DNA of 64,000 nt from VAZQ01 sp035293945 (GCA_035293945.1 DATGLV010000022.1:124001-188000); one strand, 5' to 3'. Positions 36,907 to 45,068 are shown, counted from the stretch's first letter. Numbers and translations are program-made. Notes: generated by a model not told the origin, from the sequence alone.

Positions 36907-37173
36907 ATGAACGCCAATCTTGCCAGCAAAGCCCGCAGCGTCATCGCCGGACATCTCGGCGTCGCAATCGATCGCTTAAGCGATGAAGCGCGGCTCGATG
37001 ATGATCTGGGGGCCGATTGGCTCGATCGGCTGGAATTGATGATCGTGCTGGAAGATCAAATCGGCAAGTTCGAGATCTCGGAGACCGTGGCCGAGCGGAT
37101 CGAGACGGTCGGCGATCTCATGCGCGCAATGGAGGATGCGACGCGCGCAAGTGAGCCGTCTCGACCGTCGTAA
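36907..37173 (+). CDS. Acyl-carrier-protein-like protein lacking the phosphopantetheine serine
   Basis: 88 residues with the four-helix ACP pattern: SKARSVIAGHLGVAIDRLSD, DDDLGADWLDRLELMIVLED, VAERIETVGDLMRAMED. In functional carriers the loop reads DSL, with the serine bearing 4'-phosphopantetheine; here the codon at 37018-37020 is TGG, giving DWL. A single C-to-G change from TCG would do it. Without the serine it cannot be loaded in the normal way. A phosphopantetheinyl transferase gene lies 270 nt downstream, which makes the loss surprising. It may be a regulatory or structural ACP relic. Confidence 0.8.
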   Translation: MNANLASKARSVIAGHLGVAIDRLSDEARLDDDLGADWLDRLELMIVLEDQIGKFEISETVAERIETVGDLMRAMEDATRASEPSRPS

Positions 37174-37182
37174 AGCAAAGCC

Positions 37183-37395
37183 TCATCCCAGCTTCTTCTG
37201 CGCCACCGATAAAGACTTGCGGATGCGCGGGGCCGCGAATTCGAGAAAGCTGCGCATCTTCAGCGGCAGCAGGTCTTTGGTAGCTGCGTGCAGAAGATGC
37301 ACCGGGATGGGCGGCGGCTCGAAATCCTGCAAGATGATCTTCAGCTTCTTCTCGGCGACCGCCTGGGCGACCTGGTAGGACAGCACGCTAATGAA
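37183..37395 (-). pseudogene. C-terminal scrap of a LysR-family regulator
   Basis: Reads VLSYQVAQAVAEKKLKIILQ, then FEPPPIPVHLLHAATKDLLP and MRSFLEFAAPRIRKSL, the closing section of a LysR effector domain. No N-terminal helix-turn-helix is found upstream, where the PPTase gene begins on the other strand. About 65 residues remain of roughly 300. Confidence 0.75.
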
Positions 37396-37440
37396 TCTTT
37401 GGGCTATGTTCGCAGCAATCGATGCCAGCGAGTCGCGAGA

Positions 37441-38109
37441 TTGCCGTTAAGCCGAATATTGCCAGGTTTGACCGCGCGGATCGTGCCCGCGGGCATCGGT
37501 GTGGCCGAAGCGGCAATCGGCGACCATTCGGCCGATCTCTTTCCCGAGGAAGCCGCGCATATCGCGAAGGCAGTGCCGAAGCGGCGCGACGAGTTTTCCA
37601 CCGGGCGCGTGCTGGCGCGGCGGGCGCTCCGCGCGGTGGGCGGGCCCGCGATCGCGATCCCGGCCGGTGCGCACTGGGCACCAATTTGGCCAACCGGGTT
37701 CGTCGGTTCGATCACGCACAGCACTCTGTGCGCCGCAGCCGCGGTGGGGCGCGTGGAAGATTTTCAAGGGATCGGTATCGACCTTGAAATCATCTCCCGC
37801 GTCTCGATGACGTTCGTACCCAAAATCGCGACGGTACAGGAAACCGAATTGCTGCATGCATCGGCGGAGCCGATCCGGCATCTTGCGCTCCTCTACAGCG
37901 CCAAGGAGTCTTGGTTCAAATGCCAGTATCCTTTGACCGGGGCATATCTCGGCTTCAAGGACGTTGTGATTTTGCTTGATTGGGCGAACGGGGAGTTCCA
38001 AGTCCGCTCGACGCTGGACGCAAAGCGGTCCGATTTCGAGCAGCGGACGCGGGGCCGATTCACCTTCGATGATCACCATGTCGCGACTGCGGCGACATTG
38101 GCGCGCTAA
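37441..38109 (+). CDS. 4'-phosphopantetheinyl transferase (EntD/Sfp type)
   Basis: About 222 residues from TTG 37441; the open frame reaches 37288 but the upstream part overlaps the LysR scrap. Motifs: LFPEEAAHIAKAVPKRRDEF, GRVLARRALRAVG, GSITHSTLCAAAA, the magnesium-binding GIGIDLEII and the YSAKESWFKC helix. EntD-type enzymes attach phosphopantetheine to carrier proteins of siderophore or polyketide pathways. The nearest carrier-like protein (36907) lacks the acceptor serine, so the real partner is elsewhere. Start codon is uncertain. Confidence 0.8.
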   Translation: MPLSRILPGLTARIVPAGIGVAEAAIGDHSADLFPEEAAHIAKAVPKRRDEFSTGRVLARRALRAVGGPAIAIPAGAHWAPIWPTGFVGSITHSTLCAAAAVGRVEDFQGIGIDLEIISRVSMTFVPKIATVQETELLHASAEPIRHLALLYSAKESWFKCQYPLTGAYLGFKDVVILLDWANGEFQVRSTLDAKRSDFEQRTRGRFTFDDHHVATAATLAR

Positions 38110-38816
38110 CGCTGCAAGATGCGCGCGATCTCCTCCGCGGCGTGTGTGACTTCGGCGCGCGCGAGTTCTTCGGCGGCGGCCACATCGCGGGCAACAATCG
38201 CCTTGTAGAGAGCCTGCAGGCCTTTCAGGCTTTCCTCGCCACGGCCGGGAGAGCGGCGCGGATGCGACAGGCCGAGCGCGCGCCAGCGCCAGATGCGGGC
38301 CATCAACGTCGCCAGCATGGTGGATAGGGTTTCGCTCTTGGCGCCGGCGAACAGCACCGCAAAAAAACGGTTCTTGGCGAGGATCGTCTCTTCCGGATCG
38401 CGGCGCTTGTAGGCGGCCGCGGTGGCCTTCAGCTCGCGACCGAGCGCGGCGACCTCCTCGGTGCTCGCCTTTTCGACGAACATGCGCGCCGCTAGCCCCT
38501 CGAGCAGCGCCCGGATGGCGTAGAGATCGCGCGCCTCGTCGGCGGTCAGCTCGCGTACGATGGCGCCGCGATTGGGCACCACATGCACCAGGCCCTCGGC
38601 TTCGAGCTGGCGCAGCGCCTCGCGGATCACGGTGCGGGAGACGCCCGTCATGGCGATGAGCTCACGCTCGATCAGCCGGGCGCCGGGCGCCAAGCGCCCG
38701 TCGACGATGGAGCTCCGCAACGCCTCGAGCACCTCTTGGCGCAGCGGCGCGGCCGAGCGGCGGATGACCGGGATCGCCCGCGCTCGCTCCTCTTGCACGA
38801 GGGAAGCGGCCTTCAT
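38106..38816 (-). CDS. GntR-family regulator with FCD domain
   Basis: 236 residues. Winged helix-turn-helix about 20-90 (ALRSSIVDGRLAPGARLIER, MTGVSRTVIREALRQLEAEG) and an FCD ligand domain (about 95-230; DLYAIRALLEGLAARM, KNRFFAVLFAGAKS). Starts 2 nt after the hydroxyacid dehydrogenase stop, thus the last gene of the same unit. Likely senses an organic acid and controls this catabolic cluster. Candidate site: the inverted repeat at 42304-42324. Confidence 0.88.
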   Translation of the reverse strand: MKAASLVQEERARAIPVIRRSAAPLRQEVLEALRSSIVDGRLAPGARLIERELIAMTGVSRTVIREALRQLEAEGLVHVVPNRGAIVRELTADEARDLYAIRALLEGLAARMFVEKASTEEVAALGRELKATAAAYKRRDPEETILAKNRFFAVLFAGAKSETLSTMLATLMARIWRWRALGLSHPRRSPGRGEESLKGLQALYKAIVARDVAAAEELARAEVTHAAEEIARILQR

Positions 38817-38818
38817 GG

Positions 38819-39808
38819 CTAATAGACCCGATAAAGCGGCGGCTCACCGAAGACCAGCACGCGCTCGACATTCTGCCAAGCGGTGCGGAACAGGAAGGTC
38901 GAGGCTTGGCGCGTGACACCGCCGATATGCGGCGTGAACAGGATGCGGTTGCGCGCGTCGCCGGTGAGAGCAAAGAGCGGATTGTCCGGCGGCGGCGGCT
39001 CGGCCGAATAGACATCGACTGCGGCGCCGGCGAGCGCAGCGGATTGCAGCGCCGCCGCGAGCGCAGCTTCATCGATCACGCCGCCGCGCGAAGCTTGAAT
39101 GAGGACCGCTGTGGGTTTCATGCGGGCGAGCTCGCGCGCCCCGATGAGGCCGGTCGTTGCCGGCATCAGCGGAACGTGCACCGAGACCACGTCGGCGGAG
39201 GACAGGAGCTCACCAAGGCTCATCGACCGCGCCCCGATCTCGGTCGCGGCCGCCGCATGAGGGGTAGCGGGATCGTAGTAGCAAAGGCGGGCGCCGGAGC
39301 GCACCGCGAGCCGCGCGACCGCAAGCCCGATCACACCAAGGCCGATAATGCCAACGAGCGCGTCTTCGATGCCGGCGAGATTGGCGGCAAGCATGCGGGT
39401 GCGCCATTCTGTATAGCGGCCGGCCTTGATCTCGGCATCCGCCCAGGCGAGGCGCCGCAGCAGCAGCGACGCGCTCGTCATCACGTATTCGGCGACCGCA
39501 CTGTTGCTGCCGCCCGGCACATTGGCGAGCGGAATCTTGTTGGCCTTGACGGCCTGCGGATCGACGCGGTCGACGCCGGCGCCCGTCACTTGCACGAGCT
39601 TGAGTGCGCTGTTTTCAAAAAGTGACGCAGGCAACTTTGGGCCGACGGCCGGTATGACCAGGCCTTTGGCGGTCTTGAGATGGGCGGGCACCTCCGCATC
39701 GGCGGGGCCGCAATAGCGCACCTGCAGCGAAGGAGGCGGCAGCGCATCGACACGGGCAAAATCCGCTTCCGGCCGCAGGCAGAGGACTTCAACTGGTGTG
39801 GGATTCAT
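38819..39808 (-). CDS. D-2-hydroxyacid dehydrogenase, SlcC-like
   Basis: 329 residues. NAD-binding GIIGLGVIGLAVARL (GxGxxG) near residue 150, and the catalytic set Arg (QASRGGVID), Glu (VYSAEPPPP) and His (FTPHIGG). This family includes SlcC, the (S)-sulfolactate dehydrogenase of sulfolactate-degrading bacteria. The locus also carries a ComC-like dehydrogenase and SuyAB-like sulfo-lyase genes, which is the classic context, so a role oxidising (S)-sulfolactate to sulfopyruvate is a good hypothesis. Generic hydroxyacid dehydrogenase activity is the alternative. A dispersed repeat precedes the gene. Confidence 0.82.
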   Translation of the reverse strand: MNPTPVEVLCLRPEADFARVDALPPPSLQVRYCGPADAEVPAHLKTAKGLVIPAVGPKLPASLFENSALKLVQVTGAGVDRVDPQAVKANKIPLANVPGGSNSAVAEYVMTSASLLLRRLAWADAEIKAGRYTEWRTRMLAANLAGIEDALVGIIGLGVIGLAVARLAVRSGARLCYYDPATPHAAAATEIGARSMSLGELLSSADVVSVHVPLMPATTGLIGARELARMKPTAVLIQASRGGVIDEAALAAALQSAALAGAAVDVYSAEPPPPDNPLFALTGDARNRILFTPHIGGVTRQASTFLFRTAWQNVERVLVFGEPPLYRVY

Positions 39809-39831
39809 TCCGACCGTCCAACTCCGGAGTC

Positions 39832-39925
39832 ATGCCCGGCCTTGTGCGCCTTGTGCCGGGCATCCACGCCTTTTCTTGACCAAGCAAGACGTGGATGGCC
39901 GCGACAAGCGCGGCCATGACGAGCA
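39832..39925. repeat. Palindromic dispersed repeat upstream of the SlcC-like gene
   Basis: CATGCCCGGCCTTGTGCGCC through GCATCCACGCC, then GACGTGGATGGCCGCGACAA and GCGGCCATGAC, an imperfect long hairpin of the same class as the repeats at 5590 and 12700. It lies between the dehydrogenase gene and the cupin gene. Confidence 0.7.
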
Positions 39926-39950
39926 AATAAAGATCTCGACAATGACTTCA

Positions 39951-40349
39951 TCAATCAAATCCCGGCGGGAATGGCGGCCGCAAGTCCTCGGTCGATTTGC
40001 CGACGTCGGGCGTCGGGAAGAAGCAGACGAGCTTGAGCGGGACCGCGCCTGTATTGCGGGTCACATGCGGCTCCTCGGCGGGAACCAGGATCGTGTCGCC
40101 GGCGCGGAGCGAATGTGCGCCGCTTGCGGTCAACATGCGCCCTTCGCCCGCGAGCACATAGATGCATTCCTCGAACCCGTGATGCACGTGCGGACCGCGC
40201 AAGGCTTCGCCGTCGCGCGCGACCGGGATCTCGACCAGCCGCACAGAGGCGTTGCGCGCCCCCATTGCGCCCGACACGACTTCGAAGGAAGCGCGGCCGG
40301 CGAGGCCGAGGCGCTTGCCTTGATCGGGGGAAACAACGCGCGCCATCAC
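39951..40349 (-). CDS. Small cupin-domain protein
   Basis: 132 residues, a single beta-barrel cupin. Motif 1 reads VHHGFEECIYVLAGEGRML and motif 2 EPHVTRNTGAVPLKLVCFFP, giving metal-ligand positions His-His-Glu-like then His. It may be an isomerase, dioxygenase or sensor. The start codon overlaps the stop of the creatininase-like gene upstream (ATGA), showing coupling. Confidence 0.8.
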   Translation of the reverse strand: MMARVVSPDQGKRLGLAGRASFEVVSGAMGARNASVRLVEIPVARDGEALRGPHVHHGFEECIYVLAGEGRMLTASGAHSLRAGDTILVPAEEPHVTRNTGAVPLKLVCFFPTPDVGKSTEDLRPPFPPGFD

Positions 40350-41191
40350 ACGGCCCCCTCCCTCGCCCTCCCCCGCGCGCGGGGGAGGGTTGGGGTGGGG
40401 GTCTCGGCGACACCGCCCAGAACCGTCTCAAGCTGCTTGTAGATCTGGGAAGCTTCATCCGCGATCGCATCCGCAATGAGGCCCAGCATCTTGGCGCCAC
40501 GCTCAGGCGTGGCTCGTTCCGGCGTCCCGTACCATCCGGTCGGCGCGATGCAGCGGATGTCGGTCAATACCGGCTGGTAGGCGCGCGTGCGCCGGAGCTT
40601 GTCCATATGGCTGCCGTGGTGATGATCGGAAGAATTGGCGATACGATCGAGATGCACGAGCTCGGGCCGGTAGGCCATCACGGCGAGCGCCTCGATTTCG
40701 CCGCCGTGGCTCAGGCCATTGCACTCCTGCCCGAACAAGTCGGCCGCCACATAACAGGCCTGCACCGTCAAGACATGCATGCCGTGGCCGCGATGCAGCT
40801 CCTCGGCGGCGATGGCGAGCGGCGCGATGTTGCCCTCGTGCCAGTTCAGGATCATCAGCCGCTTGGCCCCGTGCTTGGCGGCGGACGCACAAGTCTCGAC
40901 CGTCAATCGCGTGTAGGTCTCCGGCGAGAGCGAGAGCGTCCCCTCGTAGGGCATATGCATCGGCGTGACGCCGAGCGGGCACCCAGCGAGCACGAGCCCA
41001 TCCATGCGCTCGGCGACCGCATGCGCGATCACACTGGCGGCGAAGGTATCAGTGCCGGTCGGCAGATGCGGCCCGTGCTGTTCGACGCTGCCCGCGGGGA
41101 GGATCACGAACGGATTGCGCTTGAATTGCGCCGCGATATCCGGCTGCGTCAGGTCAGAGAAATATCTGCTGGACGACATTTTAAGCGACAT
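40346..41191 (-). CDS. Creatininase-family amidohydrolase (second paralog)
   Basis: 281 residues. Metal motifs: LPAGSVEQHGPHLPTGTDTF with Glu, His and Asp, then ILNWHEGNIAPL (the NGHGGN position, here NWHEGN) and GLSHGGEIEALAVM near the late glutamate. Closer to the standard family than the paralog at 2778. The last 20 or so residues (AETPTPTLPRARGRAREGAV) come from a GC-rich palindromic repeat at 40350-40415. Overlaps the Gfo/Idh/MocA gene by 11 nt. Substrate unknown. Confidence 0.85.
   Translation of the reverse strand: MSLKMSSSRYFSDLTQPDIAAQFKRNPFVILPAGSVEQHGPHLPTGTDTFAASVIAHAVAERMDGLVLAGCPLGVTPMHMPYEGTLSLSPETYTRLTVETCASAAKHGAKRLMILNWHEGNIAPLAIAAEELHRGHGMHVLTVQACYVAADLFGQECNGLSHGGEIEALAVMAYRPELVHLDRIANSSDHHHGSHMDKLRRTRAYQPVLTDIRCIAPTGWYGTPERATPERGAKMLGLIADAIADEASQIYKQLETVLGGVAETPTPTLPRARGRAREGAV
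40350..40415. repeat. Palindromic repeat forming the C-terminus of the creatininase-like protein
   Basis: CCCTCCCTCGCCCTCCCCCG, CGCGCGGGGGAGGG and GTTGGGGTGGGGG, a hairpin-forming repeat of the same family as that near 46660. It supplies the last codons of the upstream gene and its stop codon. Confidence 0.65.
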
Positions 41192-42269
41192 GCCGCGCTC
41201 CCGTATTGATGCGCGATTGGGCGGCGCTCAGGATCTCGCTCAGCTTCACATAGCGGCCGCCCTCGTCGAGCGAGCGCAACGCGCCGTACACCATGGCGAC
41301 CGCCACGTTGCCGTTCCGCGCATTGAGCTCGTTGCTGCGCCCACTGCGGCAGCTCTCGGCAAACATTTCGAGCTCGGTGAGGAACATGTCGCTCTCCGGC
41401 ACATCGAGCGATTCGCGCTTGGCATAACCGTCCTTGCCGCGCTGGATGTAGAGCGTCGAGGATTGATGCAGCTTATCGGGCGTGTCCCAGGTGCCGAAGT
41501 CGATCTCATAATGCATCAGTCCGCGCGAGCCGAACACACGCAGTGCAAAGATGCCAGGCGAGGTCCAGCACGAGCCCACATAGCCGATCTTGCCGTCGGC
41601 AAAGCGGCAGAGCGTCATCGATTGATCGTCGACCTCGGCGCCGACGGGCGAGAGCTTGGAGGCCATCGAGCTCACTTCTACCACTTCGCCGCCGAGATAA
41701 TGCAGGACATCGAACTGATGGATGGCGAGCTGCGACAGCGGACCGCCGGGGGCGCGGCTCTTGTACCAGCGCCAGGTCTGAGGGTTGAGCTCGAGCGCGC
41801 GCTCGTTGGAGAAATTCGCTTCCATGAAGGCGACGCGGCCGAGCTCGCCCGCATCGATGGCGGCGCGGATGCGGCGGATGCCGGCCATCAGGCGCGCGCT
41901 GTGGCCGACCGTGACGGTGACGCCGAATTCTCGCTCGAGCGCCTCGATCTTGAGCCCATCCTCGAGCGTCGAGGCGATCGGCTTCTCGGTATAGACGTGC
42001 TTGCCCGCACGGGCGACCTCGTGCGCAACCGGCAGATGCTGCTCGTTGGGAACGGTCAGGATCACGCCTTTGATGTCGCCATCGCGCAGCATGGCGGAAA
42101 GCTCGCTGACCGCCGGCACGCCGGTCTCGTGGGCGAAGCTCGAGCGCTTGTCCTCCGTCCGGCTGAAGCAGGCCGCGATCTTGATGTGTGGTGAGCGCGC
42201 CGCGGCACGCGTGAGCACGCGCGCCCAGCGACCCAAGCCAACGATGCCCACCTTAACGGGTTCGGTCAT
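41181..42269 (-). CDS. Gfo/Idh/MocA-family oxidoreductase
   Basis: 362 residues from ATG 42269; upstream extension is not protein-like. Rossmann motif KVGIVGLGRWARVLTRAAAR, then AHEVARAGKHVYTEKPIAS with the EKP catalytic lysine, and a C-terminal beta-sheet domain. The GGPLSQLAIHQFDVLHYLGG block supports this family. These NAD(P)-linked enzymes oxidise sugars, inositols or other polyols. First gene of the minus-strand unit that also contains the creatininase-like, cupin, hydroxyacid dehydrogenase and GntR genes. Confidence 0.88.
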   Translation of the reverse strand: MTEPVKVGIVGLGRWARVLTRAAARSPHIKIAACFSRTEDKRSSFAHETGVPAVSELSAMLRDGDIKGVILTVPNEQHLPVAHEVARAGKHVYTEKPIASTLEDGLKIEALEREFGVTVTVGHSARLMAGIRRIRAAIDAGELGRVAFMEANFSNERALELNPQTWRWYKSRAPGGPLSQLAIHQFDVLHYLGGEVVEVSSMASKLSPVGAEVDDQSMTLCRFADGKIGYVGSCWTSPGIFALRVFGSRGLMHYEIDFGTWDTPDKLHQSSTLYIQRGKDGYAKRESLDVPESDMFLTELEMFAESCRSGRSNELNARNGNVAVAMVYGALRSLDEGGRYVKLSEILSAAQSRINTGARHVA

Positions 42270-42303
42270 GACTGTTCCCCTACGCAGTTCTCGTCCGCTC
42301 TCA

Positions 42304-42324
42304 TATGACGATATTACTATCATA
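42304..42324. promoter_or_regulatory. Inverted repeat in the divergent promoter region
   Basis: TATGA, 11 nt, TCATA, in the 174-nt gap between the Gfo/Idh/MocA and ComC-like genes. AT-rich, and TACAAT right after could be a -10. Fits an operator for one of the nearby GntR proteins; assignment unproven. Confidence 0.35.
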
Positions 42325-42443
42325 CAATCTGTGCTACAACCCTGCTTCAGGTACTGGCCGAGAAGTCGCCGACGATCCGCTGACCGGCAGAACTCCAGGT
42401 TGGCATCTGGACCGCAGCGACGCGTACGCCAGAGATTGGCAAG

Positions 42444-43484
42444 ATGCTCTGCTACCTGACGGGCCAGGGGGTACCACTGACGCTGTTCACACTCGCCGAA
42501 GCCGAAGCGCTGGCGTTTGAAACGCTGGTGCGATGCCGGACGTCCTCTGAGAACGCGCGCAGCGTCGCCCGCGCGCTGGTGGCTGCCGAAGCGGAAGGTC
42601 TCAAAGGCCACGGGCTGTCGCGATTGCCGAGCTACGCGGCCCAAGCGAAGGTCGGCAAGGTCGATGGTTTCGCGACCCCGGTGCTGACCGCAAGGCGGCC
42701 CGCGACGCTTGAAATCGATGCCGGCAATGGATTTGCCTATCCGGCGATTGACGTCGCAGTAGCCAGCCTGCCGCAGACGGCGCTGAACCAAGGCATCGCG
42801 GCAGCCGCGATCTGCCGATCGCACCATTGCGGCGCGCTCGGCCATCCGGTCGAGCGGCTGGCGCGGAGCGGGCTGGTCGCGATGATGTTTGCGAATACGC
42901 CCGCCGCGATCGCGCCCGCAGGCGGGACGAAGGGCATATTCGGCACCAACCCGATTGCCTTCGCCTGCCCGCTCCCGCATCAGGCACCGATCGTGGTCGA
43001 CCTGTCGTTATCCAAAGTGGCTCGCGGCAATATTCTGGCGGCCAAGCAGAAGGGCGAGCGCATCCCGGAGGGCTGGGCGCTCGATGCGGCAGGCCGTCCA
43101 ACCACCGACCCGGAAGCCGCGCTCAATGGGACAATGGTGCCGCTCGGCGACGCCAAGGGCACGGCACTCGCGCTCATGGTCGAGCTTCTCGCCGCCGGGC
43201 TCACTGGCGCAAACTTTGCCGTGGAGGCTTCTTCGTTCCTTGACGCCGAAGGCCCTCCACCCGGGACCGGGCAGCTGATCATCGCGGTCAGTCCGGCGGC
43301 GTTGCGCGGGAGCGACATGACCCCACATTTCGCTCATCTGGCCGATCTCATTCGTGAGCAAGACGGAGCGCGGCTGCCCGGCGGGCGCCGGTTCGCGGCA
43401 CGGGAGAAGGCGGCCGCCAATGGACTGACGATCGACGACGCACTCCTGGCCGAGATCCGCAATGTGATCATTCGATGCCAGTGA
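42444..43484 (+). CDS. Malate/L-lactate dehydrogenase-family oxidoreductase, ComC-like
   Basis: 346 residues of the LDH2/MDH2 family: EAEGLKGHGLSRLPSYAAQA, SHHCGALGHPVERLARSGLV, GTNPIAFACPLP, and GDAKGTALALMVELLAAGLTGANF. The family includes ComC, the (R)-sulfolactate dehydrogenase that reduces sulfopyruvate. With the SlcC-like gene and SuyAB next door, this dehydrogenase likely converts sulfopyruvate to (R)-sulfolactate, which SuyAB cleaves. Malate, ureidoglycolate or 2,3-diketogulonate activity cannot be excluded. The tail overlaps a converging gene by 17 nt. Confidence 0.82.
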   Translation: MLCYLTGQGVPLTLFTLAEAEALAFETLVRCRTSSENARSVARALVAAEAEGLKGHGLSRLPSYAAQAKVGKVDGFATPVLTARRPATLEIDAGNGFAYPAIDVAVASLPQTALNQGIAAAAICRSHHCGALGHPVERLARSGLVAMMFANTPAAIAPAGGTKGIFGTNPIAFACPLPHQAPIVVDLSLSKVARGNILAAKQKGERIPEGWALDAAGRPTTDPEAALNGTMVPLGDAKGTALALMVELLAAGLTGANFAVEASSFLDAEGPPPGTGQLIIAVSPAALRGSDMTPHFAHLADLIREQDGARLPGGRRFAAREKAAANGLTIDDALLAEIRNVIIRCQ

Positions 43485-44157
43485 TGATTCCTCCGGCGGC
43501 GAGCTTCTTGCGCCCTGCAGGGCCGGTCAGCCGCGCGATGAAGGCCGCAGCCGCGGGCGCAATCGTGTTGGGATGCCAAAGCGAAAAGCTGGTGGTCAGA
43601 GCAAATTCCTTTGGAAAGGGGCCGACAAAGGCGTCGTGACCGGCCTGCTCTATCTCGCTGGACTGCGATACGCCGAGATCCGCTTCGCCCGCCATGACGC
43701 GGCGCATGGTTTCGAGACCGTCGGGTGCAAACGCGATTTTTCGCATGATCTCGTCCTTTGCCCCGAGCTGCTCGATGACCTGCATGAAGTGCTTCCCCAC
43801 CGTCGCCCCACGCGCCGGATCGGACACGGCGATGCGCCGGGCCGACAGCAACGCGGCCTTGAAGCCTTCCGGCGTGGCGGCATCGGGCTTCGGCGATCCC
43901 GGTGTTACCGCCAGCCCCGCGACGGTCGAGCCGAGCGCAATGCTCGTTCCGTCGCGCAGCGCGCCGCTGCCCTCGGCTTTGCCGATCAGCAGCGCGGTCG
44001 TGATCAATAATTCGGCTTCCGGATCCGCACGGAATTTCTGCTCGGTCGCACCCGCGGTATCAAAAATCAGCACGGCCTTGTCGCCGCCCTCGCTTTCATA
44101 TTCGGCCGCAATCGCGGTGAGAGGCGCCTTCACGACGGCCGCCGCATAGACCTTCAT
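43468..44157 (-). CDS. Periplasmic-binding-protein-fold protein without signal peptide (ModA-like)
   Basis: 229 residues from ATG 44157; upstream extension to 44286 overlaps the neighbouring GntR gene end. The fold reads like a type 2 periplasmic binding domain (AVLIFDTAGATEQKFRADPE; ISDPARGATVGKHFMQVIEQ-type; GEADLGVSQSSEIEQA; SFSLWHPNTIAPAAAAFI). No signal peptide is visible, so it may be a cytoplasmic sensor domain protein rather than a transporter part. No transporter genes adjoin. Starts 71 nt after the GntR gene on the same strand. Confidence 0.72.
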   Translation of the reverse strand: MKVYAAAVVKAPLTAIAAEYESEGGDKAVLIFDTAGATEQKFRADPEAELLITTALLIGKAEGSGALRDGTSIALGSTVAGLAVTPGSPKPDAATPEGFKAALLSARRIAVSDPARGATVGKHFMQVIEQLGAKDEIMRKIAFAPDGLETMRRVMAGEADLGVSQSSEIEQAGHDAFVGPFPKEFALTTSFSLWHPNTIAPAAAAFIARLTGPAGRKKLAAGGIITGIE

Positions 44158-44228
44158 GGATTTCCCTTCTGTGATCGGTGCTCGCGAACCCCCTGCGACC
44201 GACGGTCGCCGATTTGCGATAGCAGATG

Positions 44229-44984
44229 TCAGCGCAAGTCGGAGAGATAATGCACGGAATCGGTCCGGCACAGCGATACGCGCCATTCGACCGGGCCGCC
44301 GTCGATGGCAAGCGCGATGCGATCGACCGACAGAAGCGGCGCGCCGACTGCGACACCGAGGTGCCGCGCCTCGCGCCGCCCGGCCGCCACCGCCTTCAGC
44401 CGCTCGGTGGCGCGCGCGATTGTCACCCCGAACTCCGCACGGTAGAGCTCGTAGAGATTATTGGGCAGCACGCGCCTTTCGAGACGCGGGAACAGCATGC
44501 CCGGCAGCACGATGCTCTCGACGATGCACACCTGTCCGGCAAGCGATCGCACGCGCTCGATGCACACGATCTTTGCTCCGAGGCGCAGGTTCAGCACCGC
44601 TGCGCCACGCGTATCGGCGGCGCGAACCTTCACGTTCAAGACCCGGCTCTCCGGGAACAGATGCTGATCATTGTCGAGCACCAGCTTGAAGAACTGGAAC
44701 AGGATCCGTGCATCGTCGTGGCCGGCGACGTAGGTGCCGCGGCCCTGGCGCCGCACCACCAGGGTCTCGGCCTCCATCGCGTCGAGCGCCTTGCGCACGG
44801 TGCCTTGCGAGACACCGATCTCGGCGGCGAGCTCGCCTTCGCTCGGCAGCGCCTCGCCAGGCCGCCAGGCGCCGCTGGCGATGCGCTGCATGAGAAGCTC
44901 GCGGACCTGCGCGTAGAGCGGACGAAAGCCGAGCGCGGCGCGGCTTGCCGACGGTGCGTCCAGAAAGAGAGCGCGCTGGGCCAA
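44229..44984 (-). CDS. GntR-family regulator with UTRA domain, probable regulator of suyAB
   Basis: 251 residues. Winged helix-turn-helix about 25-90 (ELLMQRIASGAWRPGEALPS, AAEIGVSQGTVRKALDAMEA) and a UTRA effector domain (about 105-245; VLDNDQHLFPESRVLNVKV, ICIERVRSLAGQVCIVES-type block). HutC-type regulators usually repress an adjacent catabolic operon and are released by its substrate. It is divergent from suyAB with 84 nt between the starts, so control of suyAB is the natural inference. Confidence 0.87.
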   Translation of the reverse strand: MAQRALFLDAPSASRAALGFRPLYAQVRELLMQRIASGAWRPGEALPSEGELAAEIGVSQGTVRKALDAMEAETLVVRRQGRGTYVAGHDDARILFQFFKLVLDNDQHLFPESRVLNVKVRAADTRGAAVLNLRLGAKIVCIERVRSLAGQVCIVESIVLPGMLFPRLERRVLPNNLYELYRAEFGVTIARATERLKAVAAGRREARHLGVAVGAPLLSVDRIALAIDGGPVEWRVSLCRTDSVHYLSDLR

Positions 44985-44998
44985 GGGAGATTCCCAAG

Positions 44999-45026
44999 TT
45001 GACTCTTATCTCTTATGTCTTATAGA
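44999..45026 (+). promoter_or_regulatory. Sigma-70-type promoter of suyAB with three tandem heptads
   Basis: TTGACT (44999-45004), a 16-nt spacer and TATAGA (45021-45026). The spacer region holds TCTTAT three times at 7-nt spacing (starts 45004, 45011, 45018), so a repressor bound there would cover both hexamers. ATG of suyA follows at 45069. Confidence 0.65.
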
Positions 45027-45068
45027 GGACATCTGCAACCACTGAAAGTTTTTCGCATAGGGTTTCGC

